63,519 nt of DNA. It comes from Bacteroidota bacterium. Its GTDB lineage: Bacteria > Bacteroidota > Bacteroidia > AKYH767-A > OLB10. Of the stretch, positions 8,751 to 17,203 are shown in pieces (the stretch's first letter is position 1; every line of letters starts with the position of its first letter). The DNA is taken from NCBI GenBank assembly GCA_029547265.1, contig JAKPPP010000183.1:1-63519 (forward strand). Reading direction: 5' to 3'. A model generated the notes under the pieces. The model saw only the letters and a list, made by a program, of their open reading frames with translations, was not told the origin of the DNA and ran no database searches. Made by a program: the position numbers and the translations under genes.

Positions 8751-10103
8751 ATGAAAAAACGACTTAGCAAGAAAATTAGCGAACTATTCGACAAAGAATC
8801 TAAAACACTTTTCAAAAACAGTTCATGGGTATTTATTGCAAATACTTACGGAGTTGGATTAGCATTTCTTAGATCAATTGTAATTGCTCGTGGTTTAGGT
8901 GCCGAAATCCTTGGTATCTACACCGTAATTATTGCTTTCGTGGTAACAGTTCAAGAAATATTAAAGCTGAATGTCCCATTAGGAATTATAAAGTACGGTG
9001 CGCATTTCATCTCAGAAGATCGTCATGATAAATTAGTAAGCTTATTAAAAAGCGGAATAGCAGCTAGTATGCTATCGGCCTTCGCCTCCGTGATTATCAT
9101 AAGCATATTGACGCACTTTACCTATGAACATTTCTTTGATATTCCCGGTCTTCAAAAATTCATCATTTTATACTCAATAATCAATGGCATAGCATTCCTT
9201 GACAATATAGGAAGAGCGACGCTGAAGATCTATTATAAATTCAGGCTAAACTCCATTGTTCAAATGAGTATGGACACGTTTGAATTTATTACAATTACTA
9301 CTTGTATTTATTTATTCCACAATAATCTGGATTATTTCTTTTATGCAGTAGTATTTTCAAAATTGATTAATTCCACAATCTGCAATTTGGCAGTTTTCTA
9401 TGAATTACGAAGAGAATTAAAAAATCACTTAGGAACAGGAATCAATAAAATAAAAGACCAATACAAAGAGATAAGCAATTTCATCATTGGAAATTCCTTC
9501 GGAAATACATTAAAAACATTCCTTAACCAAGGAGATGTTTTACTATTAAATCTGTGGGGAAGTCATGCAGCAGTTGGATTATACAGTGTATCGAAAAAAC
9601 TTGCTTATGCTATACTAACTGTGACTGATCCACTGGTAACATCAATTTATCCTCAACTAGCACACTTAGTATCTCAAAAGAAATATGTTGAATTAAAATT
9701 AATGCTCAGCAAAATCACCAAATTAGCATTGATTCCGGTCACTTTCTTTACATTGATAGTATTTGCATTCAAAGGACATATCATAACATTTATCTATGGA
9801 GAAGAATTCAGATCTGCGGCACAAACATTCTTTATTCATTTCATTGGAGCTGTTCAAGGTTCATTATTCTTTTGGTGCTTACCATTAATTCAAGGACTAG
9901 GATTAACTTACTTAAGATTACAAAGCTATATCATAGCAATTATTATAGATGTACTATTAGCTTGGCAATTAACTCCACAATATGGAGCCAATGGAGTTGC
10001 TATTGGACTATTAGCGGCCAATTTAATTACTACATTCTACTTCGTATATTACTCTCAAAGAAAAATCAACACGGAAATTAAATTATCAGTTTCCACAATA
10101 TAA
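8751..10103 (+). CDS. wzx: Wzx-type polysaccharide flippase
   Basis: 450 aa polytopic membrane protein of the MATE/MVF (MOP) superfamily. The N-terminal segment FKNSSWVFIANTYGVGLAFLRSIVIARGLGAE is typical of oligosaccharide flippases, with about 12-14 hydrophobic helices spread over the length and the central motif GLYSVSKKLAYAI. It translocates lipid-linked repeat units across the inner membrane. It lies 29 nt after the Wzc gene. A Wzx/Wzy-dependent system is implied by the Wzy-like gene at 20330. Confidence 0.85.
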   Translation: MKKRLSKKISELFDKESKTLFKNSSWVFIANTYGVGLAFLRSIVIARGLGAEILGIYTVIIAFVVTVQEILKLNVPLGIIKYGAHFISEDRHDKLVSLLKSGIAASMLSAFASVIIISILTHFTYEHFFDIPGLQKFIILYSIINGIAFLDNIGRATLKIYYKFRLNSIVQMSMDTFEFITITTCIYLFHNNLDYFFYAVVFSKLINSTICNLAVFYELRRELKNHLGTGINKIKDQYKEISNFIIGNSFGNTLKTFLNQGDVLLLNLWGSHAAVGLYSVSKKLAYAILTVTDPLVTSIYPQLAHLVSQKKYVELKLMLSKITKLALIPVTFFTLIVFAFKGHIITFIYGEEFRSAAQTFFIHFIGAVQGSLFFWCLPLIQGLGLTYLRLQSYIIAIIIDVLLAWQLTPQYGANGVAIGLLAANLITTFYFVYYSQRKINTEIKLSVSTI

Positions 10104-10109
10104 GTTCAT

Positions 10110-10853
10110 ATGCCTATAAAAAATTCAAGTGCAACATTAGCGGCCATACGACATCCTTTGGCGGCACTTAAATTTAAGCTTGGAGATAAATCTGCAATGC
10201 ATGAAGCTGTCATTTTTGACAGTGTAAAACATCTTTGGGGAAATAATGCCGATTTAAAACCATGGAAAGGAGCATTGCTAGAATTAAAAAACAATGAGCT
10301 AGTTGCTCCGAATGAAAATAAATTCCAGACCATTGTCGGAAATAACTTGAACACAAGTTTCGGCAAATGGATTTACTGTTGTATTCGCGTAACTAAGCCG
10401 GAAACAGTAATTGAAACCGGTGTAGCTCATGGATATTCATCATGGATTATGCTTAATGCATTAAAGAAAAACAATAAAGGAATTCTTTATAGCATTGACC
10501 TACCAAATCACGATACAAATAGCGACTACAATTTCAAAGACCAACCGACAACAGGATGGATGGTTCCTGAATCGTTGAAAGACAGATGGAAATTAAATTT
10601 AGGAGATGCAAAAGTATTATTACCTGCGATTTTAAAAGAAATCGGAGAACTAAGCATTTTCTTCCATGATAGCGATCATAGCTATGAGCATATGAAATAT
10701 GAATTTGAAACGTCGCATCCCTTTATAATCAATGGAGGACTATTGCTTAGTGATGATGTACATAAAAATGCTGCATTCGCAGAACATGTAGATAAAAACA
10801 ATTTAACAGCCCTTCAATTTAACAAAGGTGGTGCTGCTATAATCAGAAAATAA
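10110..10853 (+). CDS. class I SAM-dependent methyltransferase (Methyltransf_24-like)
   Basis: 247 aa. The Rossmann SAM-binding motif is VIETGVAHGYSSWIMLNAL (about residues 106-124), followed by ILYSIDLPNHD (acidic loop after strand 2) and IFFHDSDHSYEHMKYEFE, then GGLLLSDDVHKN. The DSDHSYE motif is typical of the Methyltransf_24 / cephalosporin-hydroxylase-like group often found in polysaccharide clusters, where members may methylate sugars. The substrate cannot be read from the sequence. Its stop abuts the TTG start of the next gene. Confidence 0.8.
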   Translation: MPIKNSSATLAAIRHPLAALKFKLGDKSAMHEAVIFDSVKHLWGNNADLKPWKGALLELKNNELVAPNENKFQTIVGNNLNTSFGKWIYCCIRVTKPETVIETGVAHGYSSWIMLNALKKNNKGILYSIDLPNHDTNSDYNFKDQPTTGWMVPESLKDRWKLNLGDAKVLLPAILKEIGELSIFFHDSDHSYEHMKYEFETSHPFIINGGLLLSDDVHKNAAFAEHVDKNNLTALQFNKGGAAIIRK

Positions 10854-12035
10854 TTGGAAACAGTATATATCTACATATCGCCTTACGACATACTTCGCCC
10901 GAGAACGAATCAGGTGAGTGATGTTCGATTTTGCGATGGATTTATACAAAACATTAGACAACTTCACCTGATAGTTCCCTATGTAGAACGACACGACAAC
11001 ATCAAAAAAGAAGATGTTTGTTCAATATACGGTATTTCAAATGAAATAAAAATCCACTACTTAGAAACAGGTTTAAAGAGTGACGTAACCGGAAAATGGA
11101 ATACAATAAAAATTGCATTTAAAGTTTATTCTCAAGTAAAGAAAATAATAAAAGCTTTACCGAAAGGGACAAAAGTTAATATAATATCAAGAAGTATACC
11201 ACAGCTATATCCTCTTTTAAAATTCAAGTCAATATTCAGTAAATCAAGCAATAACATTAAAGCTATTTATTGGGCACATGATTTAAAAAAGCGAAAAAGC
11301 TATGTAAATGCTTATCGACTTTGTGACTATATACTTGCTACAAATCAATCCATTTTAACAGATCTATGTGATATTAGTTCCTTCCCAAAAGAAAAAACTA
11401 TAACCACATCAAATCCGATTACACAAGAACAAGCACAAGAAGCAGTCGATAAAATTGAATCAAGAAATATTACCAATTTACAAAACATTGAAAAACCATT
11501 AGTAGTTTATACCGGCAAATTAGCAATAGACTATAATCTAGAAACAGAGTATATCCTAAAGGCAGCTAAACAATGTCCTGAATTTGAATTCCTATTTACC
11601 GGCGGAAAACCCGAAGCTGTAATTTATTGGAAACAGAAATGTGAAGAAGAGCAAATTAAAAACATACAATTCACAGGATATATTCCCGATTATAGAATAA
11701 TTAAACACTATCAGAGAAGTGCGGATGTGCTCATATCTTACTATACCAAACAAGGACATGACATAAAGTACAATCTACCTAATAAAATTTGCGAATACAT
11801 GCTAACAGGAAATGTAATAGTCACACCAAACTACCCTCCTACTGCGGAATTATTGACGGAAGAGAATTGTTGGTTTGCTTTACCGGAAAACGAAGATTCG
11901 TTAGCATCGACAATTAAAAAAGCGATAGAAAACAAAGAAATATCTACTACAAAAGCAAAGTTAGCAAGAGAAGAAGTTCTCAAAAACACGTTCACCTTAA
12001 AAGTAAAAAGGGTAATTGAATTTATTGAAAAATGA
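10854..12035 (+). CDS. glycosyltransferase, GT4-like (GT-B fold)
   Basis: 393 aa. The C-terminal nucleotide-sugar-binding half contains PLVVYTGKLAIDYNLETEYI, FEFLFTGGKPEA, IQFTGYIPDYRIIKHYQRSA and NLPNKICEYMLTGNVIVTP. The start codon is TTG at 10854, directly after the previous stop (TAATTG). No ATG is available nearby, and METVYIYISPYDILRPRTNQ reads as a normal GT-B N-terminus. This adjacent stop/start suggests coupled translation. Donor and acceptor sugars are unknown. It overlaps the next gene by 4 bases. Confidence 0.83.
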   Translation: METVYIYISPYDILRPRTNQVSDVRFCDGFIQNIRQLHLIVPYVERHDNIKKEDVCSIYGISNEIKIHYLETGLKSDVTGKWNTIKIAFKVYSQVKKIIKALPKGTKVNIISRSIPQLYPLLKFKSIFSKSSNNIKAIYWAHDLKKRKSYVNAYRLCDYILATNQSILTDLCDISSFPKEKTITTSNPITQEQAQEAVDKIESRNITNLQNIEKPLVVYTGKLAIDYNLETEYILKAAKQCPEFEFLFTGGKPEAVIYWKQKCEEEQIKNIQFTGYIPDYRIIKHYQRSADVLISYYTKQGHDIKYNLPNKICEYMLTGNVIVTPNYPPTAELLTEENCWFALPENEDSLASTIKKAIENKEISTTKAKLAREEVLKNTFTLKVKRVIEFIEK

Positions 12036-13003
12036 GCGAATCATTGAGAAAATATCTTTCACATGGTTATTACGACAAATATTCGTCAGTAATAAGTCTT
12101 GTATTGGGTAAACTTGGTGAATCAATTGTTTGTCCGAAGTCGGCAAAAGCTAAAAAAGAAGAAAACACAAGTACAACAAAAAAGGAAATCCTTATTACTT
12201 CATATTCTAATCAAAATGCAACTGCGAAAAAAATTCAACAATACCTTATAAGTAAAAATCATCCTGCCATACATTTAGCTATTGTAGCCGGAAGCATTTC
12301 TGATAACACAGATAACAAATACAGTGACTTTGACGGCATTTTGATTATAGATGAAGAAAAGTTATCAAATAAGTCATCGATAAAATCGCTTAGAAGCATC
12401 ATTGAAAGCACTTCCATTTTGATGAAAAGCCAGGATGCTCTACAGCATCATGGATGGATGATTCTGTGGAAAGGTGAAATAAACAATTACAATGAGAACT
12501 ATTTGCCATCCGAAATATTTGTAGGCGCAAAGACACTTTATCCTGAGGGCGATCATAAATTATCACTTTCAATATTACCGACTACGCAGGACAAGAATAA
12601 ACTTAGAAATTTAGCAAAGAGCATTAGATCTAAATTAAATGACAAAGCCAATCTAAAAGACTTCTATTACTTCAAAAATTTGATAAGCGAATTGTTGTTA
12701 TCACCGGCCATATTCCTTCAATCCTGCAAGAATATCAACTGCAGTAAAAAAACTAGTTTTGAAATAATCGATCAACATATATCAGCAAAAAGCAGAGCAA
12801 CATTAAAAGAAATCGAAAGGTTTCGGAAAGAATGGAATCAAGAAAATATTGATATTGCCAAGCAAATCAAGCAAGAAAAGTACAAGCGCTTACCACTTAT
12901 TTCAATAGAAGGAGCACAAACACCTTCGTCATACTTACTTTGGCTAAGCAAAAATGAAAGTGAGATTAATGAATATCTAACGGAAATTAACAACAACCTG
13001 TAA
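12032..13003 (+). CDS. nucleotidyltransferase-fold protein of unknown function
   Basis: 323 aa; I do not recognise a named family. Residues about 85-110 read AIVAGSISDNTDNKYSDFDG followed by ILIIDEE. This fits the nucleotidyltransferase-superfamily signature (GS, then a spaced DxD after SD) seen in MNT, KNTase and LicD-like enzymes. Before it lies a helical N-terminal stretch and a conserved-looking KEILITSYSNQNATAKKIQQ segment; the remainder is mostly helical. It is encoded in the polysaccharide operon, overlapping the upstream glycosyltransferase by 4 bases (ATGA). It could transfer a nucleotidyl or phospho-group to the polymer or a precursor; this is inference. Confidence 0.5.
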   Translation: MSESLRKYLSHGYYDKYSSVISLVLGKLGESIVCPKSAKAKKEENTSTTKKEILITSYSNQNATAKKIQQYLISKNHPAIHLAIVAGSISDNTDNKYSDFDGILIIDEEKLSNKSSIKSLRSIIESTSILMKSQDALQHHGWMILWKGEINNYNENYLPSEIFVGAKTLYPEGDHKLSLSILPTTQDKNKLRNLAKSIRSKLNDKANLKDFYYFKNLISELLLSPAIFLQSCKNINCSKKTSFEIIDQHISAKSRATLKEIERFRKEWNQENIDIAKQIKQEKYKRLPLISIEGAQTPSSYLLWLSKNESEINEYLTEINNNL

Positions 13004-13004
13004 A

Positions 13005-14411
13005 TTGAAAAATATTGCCATCATAACAGAAGAAAATTTCATGCGTGAAACAATTGATTCATGCATGAAGGAACTTTTGTCGACGAACCAATACAAAATA
13101 CAAGTTATCAGTTGGTCAAATTCATTCAGGAAAAATTTTGCTCAATTACCTGAAGTTGATTTGTATATTAATTTAACCACCCATTCATTTCACAATAAAA
13201 ACTTCAAAGGAGATAATCTCATTCAAGTTCCTTTTCTACAAAATCTGAAAGGAGGAATTTCTAGAGAGCTTTATCAATCCATCATAAGAAAAGAAGATGG
13301 GATTAACATTCCCGTAACAAAAACAAATACAGGCAAGCAAAGCTTTATTGTTTGTAATAGCAATTACTATCTATTTCATCACTCCTACGCTAAGTCATTT
13401 TCATCAATTATTAGGAAAATTCCGGAACTTGTAAAAGATGGAGCTAGCAATTTTTTTAATCGCGCAGAAAGAAAAACGATATTCGACAACCAGTATCCTA
13501 AAGAAATACCGATAGTAAAATTCAAAGTTATATTGTTCTTTAGAACAATTATACATCTTTTAAAAGTTCTTTTCACTTATGATCATTGGAAAGTAGCTGT
13601 TTGTGATTTCAGCATTCAAGAAGTATGCAGGAACAAAGAACTCTTGCTTAAGGTAAAATCATTGTCAAATCCCGGAGGAAAAGATTTTATTGCAGATCCA
13701 TTTGGATTTCAATCAGGCGGCAACGACTATATCATTTACGAACGATTTGAAAGAAACAAAAACAAAGGAATTCTAGAAATAAGAAAAAACGATTTCAAAA
13801 AACCATTCATAAAAATAGAAAAAGGAGAGCATTTAAGTTACCCATATATCTATGAAGAAAATGGAGACATCTACATGATACCGGAATGTCACCAATTAGG
13901 AGAAATACATCTGTACAAATGGAGTCGAACGAATGAAGAGTTTGAATTTGAATCGAAAATCATTGAAGGTTTTAACGGAATTGACAATTCATTGGTAAAA
14001 CACAACAACAAATACTGGCTATTCAGTAATAATGCTGATAATAAATCTGCCGACATTTCATTGAACATTTTTTATGCAGATACGCTTAGAGGACCCTATA
14101 AAGCACATCCATTAAATCCCGTAATTTCGTCAATCACACATTCTCGTCCCGCAGGTACAATCTTTAGAAACGAAGAACAACTTATCCGTCCAAGTCAAAA
14201 TAGTGGCATCACCTACGGTGGGAGCATTCAATTAAATCAAATCTTGAAGCTAACTGAAACAGAATACGAAGAAAAAACGATTGACAGCATCACTCCTGCT
14301 GATTTAAAAAGAAAGCACATCAAAGGAATTCATACCATTTCATCTATGGGAGGAAAAACCTTGATAGATTATAAATACAAGAGATTAAAAATTGGTTCCA
14401 TCCGATTCTAA
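13005..14411 (+). CDS. formyltransferase-like N-domain fused to a GINT1-N-like beta-propeller domain
   Basis: 468 aa. Residues about 1-150 (MKNIAIITEENFMRETIDSC..., VDLYINLTTHSFHNKNFKGD) look like a degenerate formyltransferase/Rossmann domain without a clear catalytic Asn-His-Asp set. Residues about 215-468 (GKDFIADPFGFQSGGNDYII, LSYPYIYEENGDIYMIPECH, YWLFSNNADN, HPLNPV) resemble the N-terminal domain of glucosamine inositolphosphorylceramide transferase 1, a beta-propeller also found alone in bacterial polysaccharide loci. The start codon is TTG at 13005, one base after the previous stop. It is probably a sugar-modifying or carbohydrate-binding protein; exact activity unknown. Confidence 0.6.
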   Translation: MKNIAIITEENFMRETIDSCMKELLSTNQYKIQVISWSNSFRKNFAQLPEVDLYINLTTHSFHNKNFKGDNLIQVPFLQNLKGGISRELYQSIIRKEDGINIPVTKTNTGKQSFIVCNSNYYLFHHSYAKSFSSIIRKIPELVKDGASNFFNRAERKTIFDNQYPKEIPIVKFKVILFFRTIIHLLKVLFTYDHWKVAVCDFSIQEVCRNKELLLKVKSLSNPGGKDFIADPFGFQSGGNDYIIYERFERNKNKGILEIRKNDFKKPFIKIEKGEHLSYPYIYEENGDIYMIPECHQLGEIHLYKWSRTNEEFEFESKIIEGFNGIDNSLVKHNNKYWLFSNNADNKSADISLNIFYADTLRGPYKAHPLNPVISSITHSRPAGTIFRNEEQLIRPSQNSGITYGGSIQLNQILKLTETEYEEKTIDSITPADLKRKHIKGIHTISSMGGKTLIDYKYKRLKIGSIRF

Positions 14412-15400
14412 TGGCTAAAACGAAATTAAATATCATTAAACGACCTATTGAATATTCTACAGCGGAATATCATCAGGTGTATGATTTTGTTGTTAACCAT
14501 TATAGAGACAACAAAAACGTTAAGTGTATTTGCACTTTCGGGAACATCAACAAGCCCGGAGTCTCCGATATTGACTTATTAGTTGTGTTTAAAGATCAAA
14601 CGTCGTGTGACGATAAAATTTTAAATATCATACCGGATCATCTTCATTACCTTTTTACTCACGGAGTAATGGCGCTAAATGAAAAACATTGGAGTGCTAA
14701 CAGAAAATATGCTTTATGGGACAACCAAAAAACAATATTTGGCACAGAACCGGAAATCGAAACAGAAACAATTGATGAAAGTTCGCGTCAAGCTTTAAAA
14801 ATTCAAACGGCCATTGAATTTTTAGTCGTGAATTATATTGACTTGAAGCTCCAATCCGAAAATAAAACTATTAAGCTTAGAGACCTACTCCAACATACCA
14901 AAGGGCTAGTATATGATTTAGAATATTTAAATATCACAAATTCTAAAATCATGCCCTATATTACTAAAGTAAAAAAATGGATAAGCAATTGGTTTCTTCA
15001 AATACCAACCGACCAAGAAATCAACAATTGGTTTATTGAATTTGAAAAGGAGTATGAAATTTTCTTAAAGGAAACGCTTAATCAATTTCCATTATATTTA
15101 CCAGAGGCCAAAAACTATCAATTCTCGAAAAGCATAAAACTAGTACCTTCGAAAAATTTGACATATTCACGAAAGGGAATAAATGCACCTTCAGGACTCT
15201 CCACATTTTTAGGAAAGACCTATTCAAAAGTTCAAAACAAACTTAATTCTTATACAATTGAAGTTCCGATTGTAAACCAACCTTCGCATAATATTTTAGA
15301 AGAAAGAGTACAATTCTTCAAGGAAATGAAATCTTACAACAACGAACATTTCCCGAACTTTGCCTCACTGACAACAAGTCTAATGTCAAAATTAGTTTAA
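14411..15400 (+). CDS. second nucleotidyltransferase-like protein of unknown function
   Basis: 329 aa; unfamiliar as a named family. Residues about 36-62 (KCICTFGNINKPGVSDIDLL followed by VVFKD) have the shape of a nucleotidyltransferase active-site strand: G(N/S) followed by SDIDL. The rest is helical with no membrane segment. Its ATG overlaps the previous stop by one base (TAATG), so it is probably co-translated with the GINT1-like gene. It is not obviously homologous to the nucleotidyltransferase-like protein at 12032, but both share the GS/GN...SDxD pattern in one operon. Confidence 0.5.
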   Translation: MAKTKLNIIKRPIEYSTAEYHQVYDFVVNHYRDNKNVKCICTFGNINKPGVSDIDLLVVFKDQTSCDDKILNIIPDHLHYLFTHGVMALNEKHWSANRKYALWDNQKTIFGTEPEIETETIDESSRQALKIQTAIEFLVVNYIDLKLQSENKTIKLRDLLQHTKGLVYDLEYLNITNSKIMPYITKVKKWISNWFLQIPTDQEINNWFIEFEKEYEIFLKETLNQFPLYLPEAKNYQFSKSIKLVPSKNLTYSRKGINAPSGLSTFLGKTYSKVQNKLNSYTIEVPIVNQPSHNILEERVQFFKEMKSYNNEHFPNFASLTTSLMSKLV

Positions 15401-15401
15401 T

Positions 15402-16121
15402 ATGCTATTAGAAAATCCGGGTGCTATTATTGAAAACACCTACAGATATGATTATTTGAAAGAATACTTTGATCAATCAAAGTATTCTGATGGCACATTG
15501 CTAGACTTAGGATGTGGACCTAGGCCATATTATGATTTGTACAAAGACAAATTTGCAAAAACGATTGGAGCAGATATGGCTGATCTTCCCTTCCCAAAAA
15601 AAGGAATTGATATTTATTGCACAGCGACAAATGTTCCTTTACCCGACGGAAGTGTTGATTTCATCTTATGCACTGAAGTTCTTCAAGACATGGTAGAACC
15701 CAATGAATTGATGAAGGAAGCATTTCGTTTGTTAAAGAAAGGTGGAACTATGATTCTTACAACACCATATCTTGTTCCAATAGCTGATGGGAAATGGGAT
15801 AATTACAGATTCACGAGATACGGATTAGAATATCATCTTAACAAAGGAAATTTCGATATACAGACTATTCATCCGGTTTCGGATGTTGTTGGTGCCGGAA
15901 TAACTCTTCTTGTAAAGCCAATACTTAGAGGATGGAATGTAATTTCGAAATTACTCCACATGAAATTTATCTCGAAATGGTATAATCCATTATTATTTGT
16001 AACAGTAGCATTACCACAAATTCTATACGTAGTACTATCTCCTATTCCGGGCATTAAACAAATCCTAAAGAAATTCAATTACGGACCAATAGGTTATATT
16101 ACAATTTCTCATAAGAAATAA
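15402..16121 (+). CDS. class I SAM-dependent methyltransferase (Methyltransf_11-like)
   Basis: 239 aa. SAM motif I is LLDLGCGPRPYYDLYKDKF at about residues 36-54; motif II includes IGADMADLPFPKKG; VPLPDGSVDFILCTEVLQDM and LLKKGGTMILTTPYLVPIA complete a Methyltransf_11 core. The C-terminal part has a hydrophobic stretch (LLFVTVALPQILYVVLSPI) that may touch the membrane. The probable substrate is the growing glycan or a lipid-linked precursor. It starts one base after the preceding stop. Confidence 0.85.
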   Translation: MLLENPGAIIENTYRYDYLKEYFDQSKYSDGTLLDLGCGPRPYYDLYKDKFAKTIGADMADLPFPKKGIDIYCTATNVPLPDGSVDFILCTEVLQDMVEPNELMKEAFRLLKKGGTMILTTPYLVPIADGKWDNYRFTRYGLEYHLNKGNFDIQTIHPVSDVVGAGITLLVKPILRGWNVISKLLHMKFISKWYNPLLFVTVALPQILYVVLSPIPGIKQILKKFNYGPIGYITISHKK

Positions 16122-17201
16122 ATGAAAAGTGTTATCCATGTAGTTTGGTCGTCGGGTATTGGAGGAATTGAAAGCCTCGTACTCAACCTATGCATGGAAG
16201 AAAGTAAAAACAGTAATTTAAATGTTGCCATATTTACTGCTAAATCGGGCGGACCATTGTCAGAAGCAGTAAAAAAGAATAACATCAAGTTATTTGAAGG
16301 AGATTTCAAAAAGGGATCGTTTAACATAAGCTCTTACAAAAGTTGTATTGAAATCTTCAAAAATTTCGACATCATTCATATACACTCATTCAATCCAATC
16401 ATTGCTTTAGCTGCCATTAATAGTGGAAAGAAAATAGTTTATACAGAACACGGTAACTTTGGATTTGAGAGAAAAATAAATTTAACTGAAAGAATAAACA
16501 GAAAACTCCTTTCGGCCTTTATAAACAAGCACATCGATTTTATCACATTCAATTCAAATTTCACGCAAGCAACATCACTTGAACGATATGGTTTAAACAA
16601 AACAAAGAAACAAGTTGTTTATAATGGAATAGCGATTAATTCGAATCCGATAAAACATTCAATTGACAAGAAAGAGATAGTAATAGGAACAGTTGGCAGA
16701 TTAGCATCTGTAAAAAGAATTGACCGATTAATTGAGGCCTTTGCGAAAGTAAAAGATCTTACAAACTTTAAATTACAAATAATCGGTGATGGTCCTTTGC
16801 GAAAGACATTGGAAGCACTCGTAGCTGAAAGAGGCATTTCATCTAAAGTTGAATTTATGGGATTCCAAACCAACCTAAACGACTATTTCGAAAACTGGGA
16901 TTTAGTTATTATCCCGTCTTCGGGCGAAGCCTTCGGACTAGTAGTATTGGAAGCTTACAATTGTGGGACACCGGTTTCTGTTTTTAACGATGGCGGAGGA
17001 ATGATAGAGATTGTTCAAAAATGTGATCCGAACTTGATCGTCTCTTCAATTGAAGCTCTAACATCACTTATTGAAAGTCTTCCGACTTTCAAAGAAAAAT
17101 TTCTTGCAACTAACAAAAAAGAAAAGCGTAAGAAAATAACTTATGACTTTTCCATTACAACAATGGAAAAGCAACTATATTCGATTTATAATTCTCTTTA
17201 A
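16122..17201 (+). CDS. glycosyltransferase family 4
   Basis: 359 aa GT-B enzyme. The N-terminal acceptor domain begins VIHVVWSSGIGGIESLVLNL and includes DIIHIHSFNP and KKIVYTEHGNFG. The C-terminal donor domain has IGTVGRLASVKRIDRLIEAF, LQIIGDGPLRK and the EX7E motif region SGEAFGLVVLEAYNCGTPVS, whose two Glu residues contact the donor sugar nucleotide. It abuts the methyltransferase gene without spacing. Donor sugar not deducible. Confidence 0.93.
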   Translation: MKSVIHVVWSSGIGGIESLVLNLCMEESKNSNLNVAIFTAKSGGPLSEAVKKNNIKLFEGDFKKGSFNISSYKSCIEIFKNFDIIHIHSFNPIIALAAINSGKKIVYTEHGNFGFERKINLTERINRKLLSAFINKHIDFITFNSNFTQATSLERYGLNKTKKQVVYNGIAINSNPIKHSIDKKEIVIGTVGRLASVKRIDRLIEAFAKVKDLTNFKLQIIGDGPLRKTLEALVAERGISSKVEFMGFQTNLNDYFENWDLVIIPSSGEAFGLVVLEAYNCGTPVSVFNDGGGMIEIVQKCDPNLIVSSIEALTSLIESLPTFKEKFLATNKKEKRKKITYDFSITTMEKQLYSIYNSL

Positions 17202-17203
17202 CT

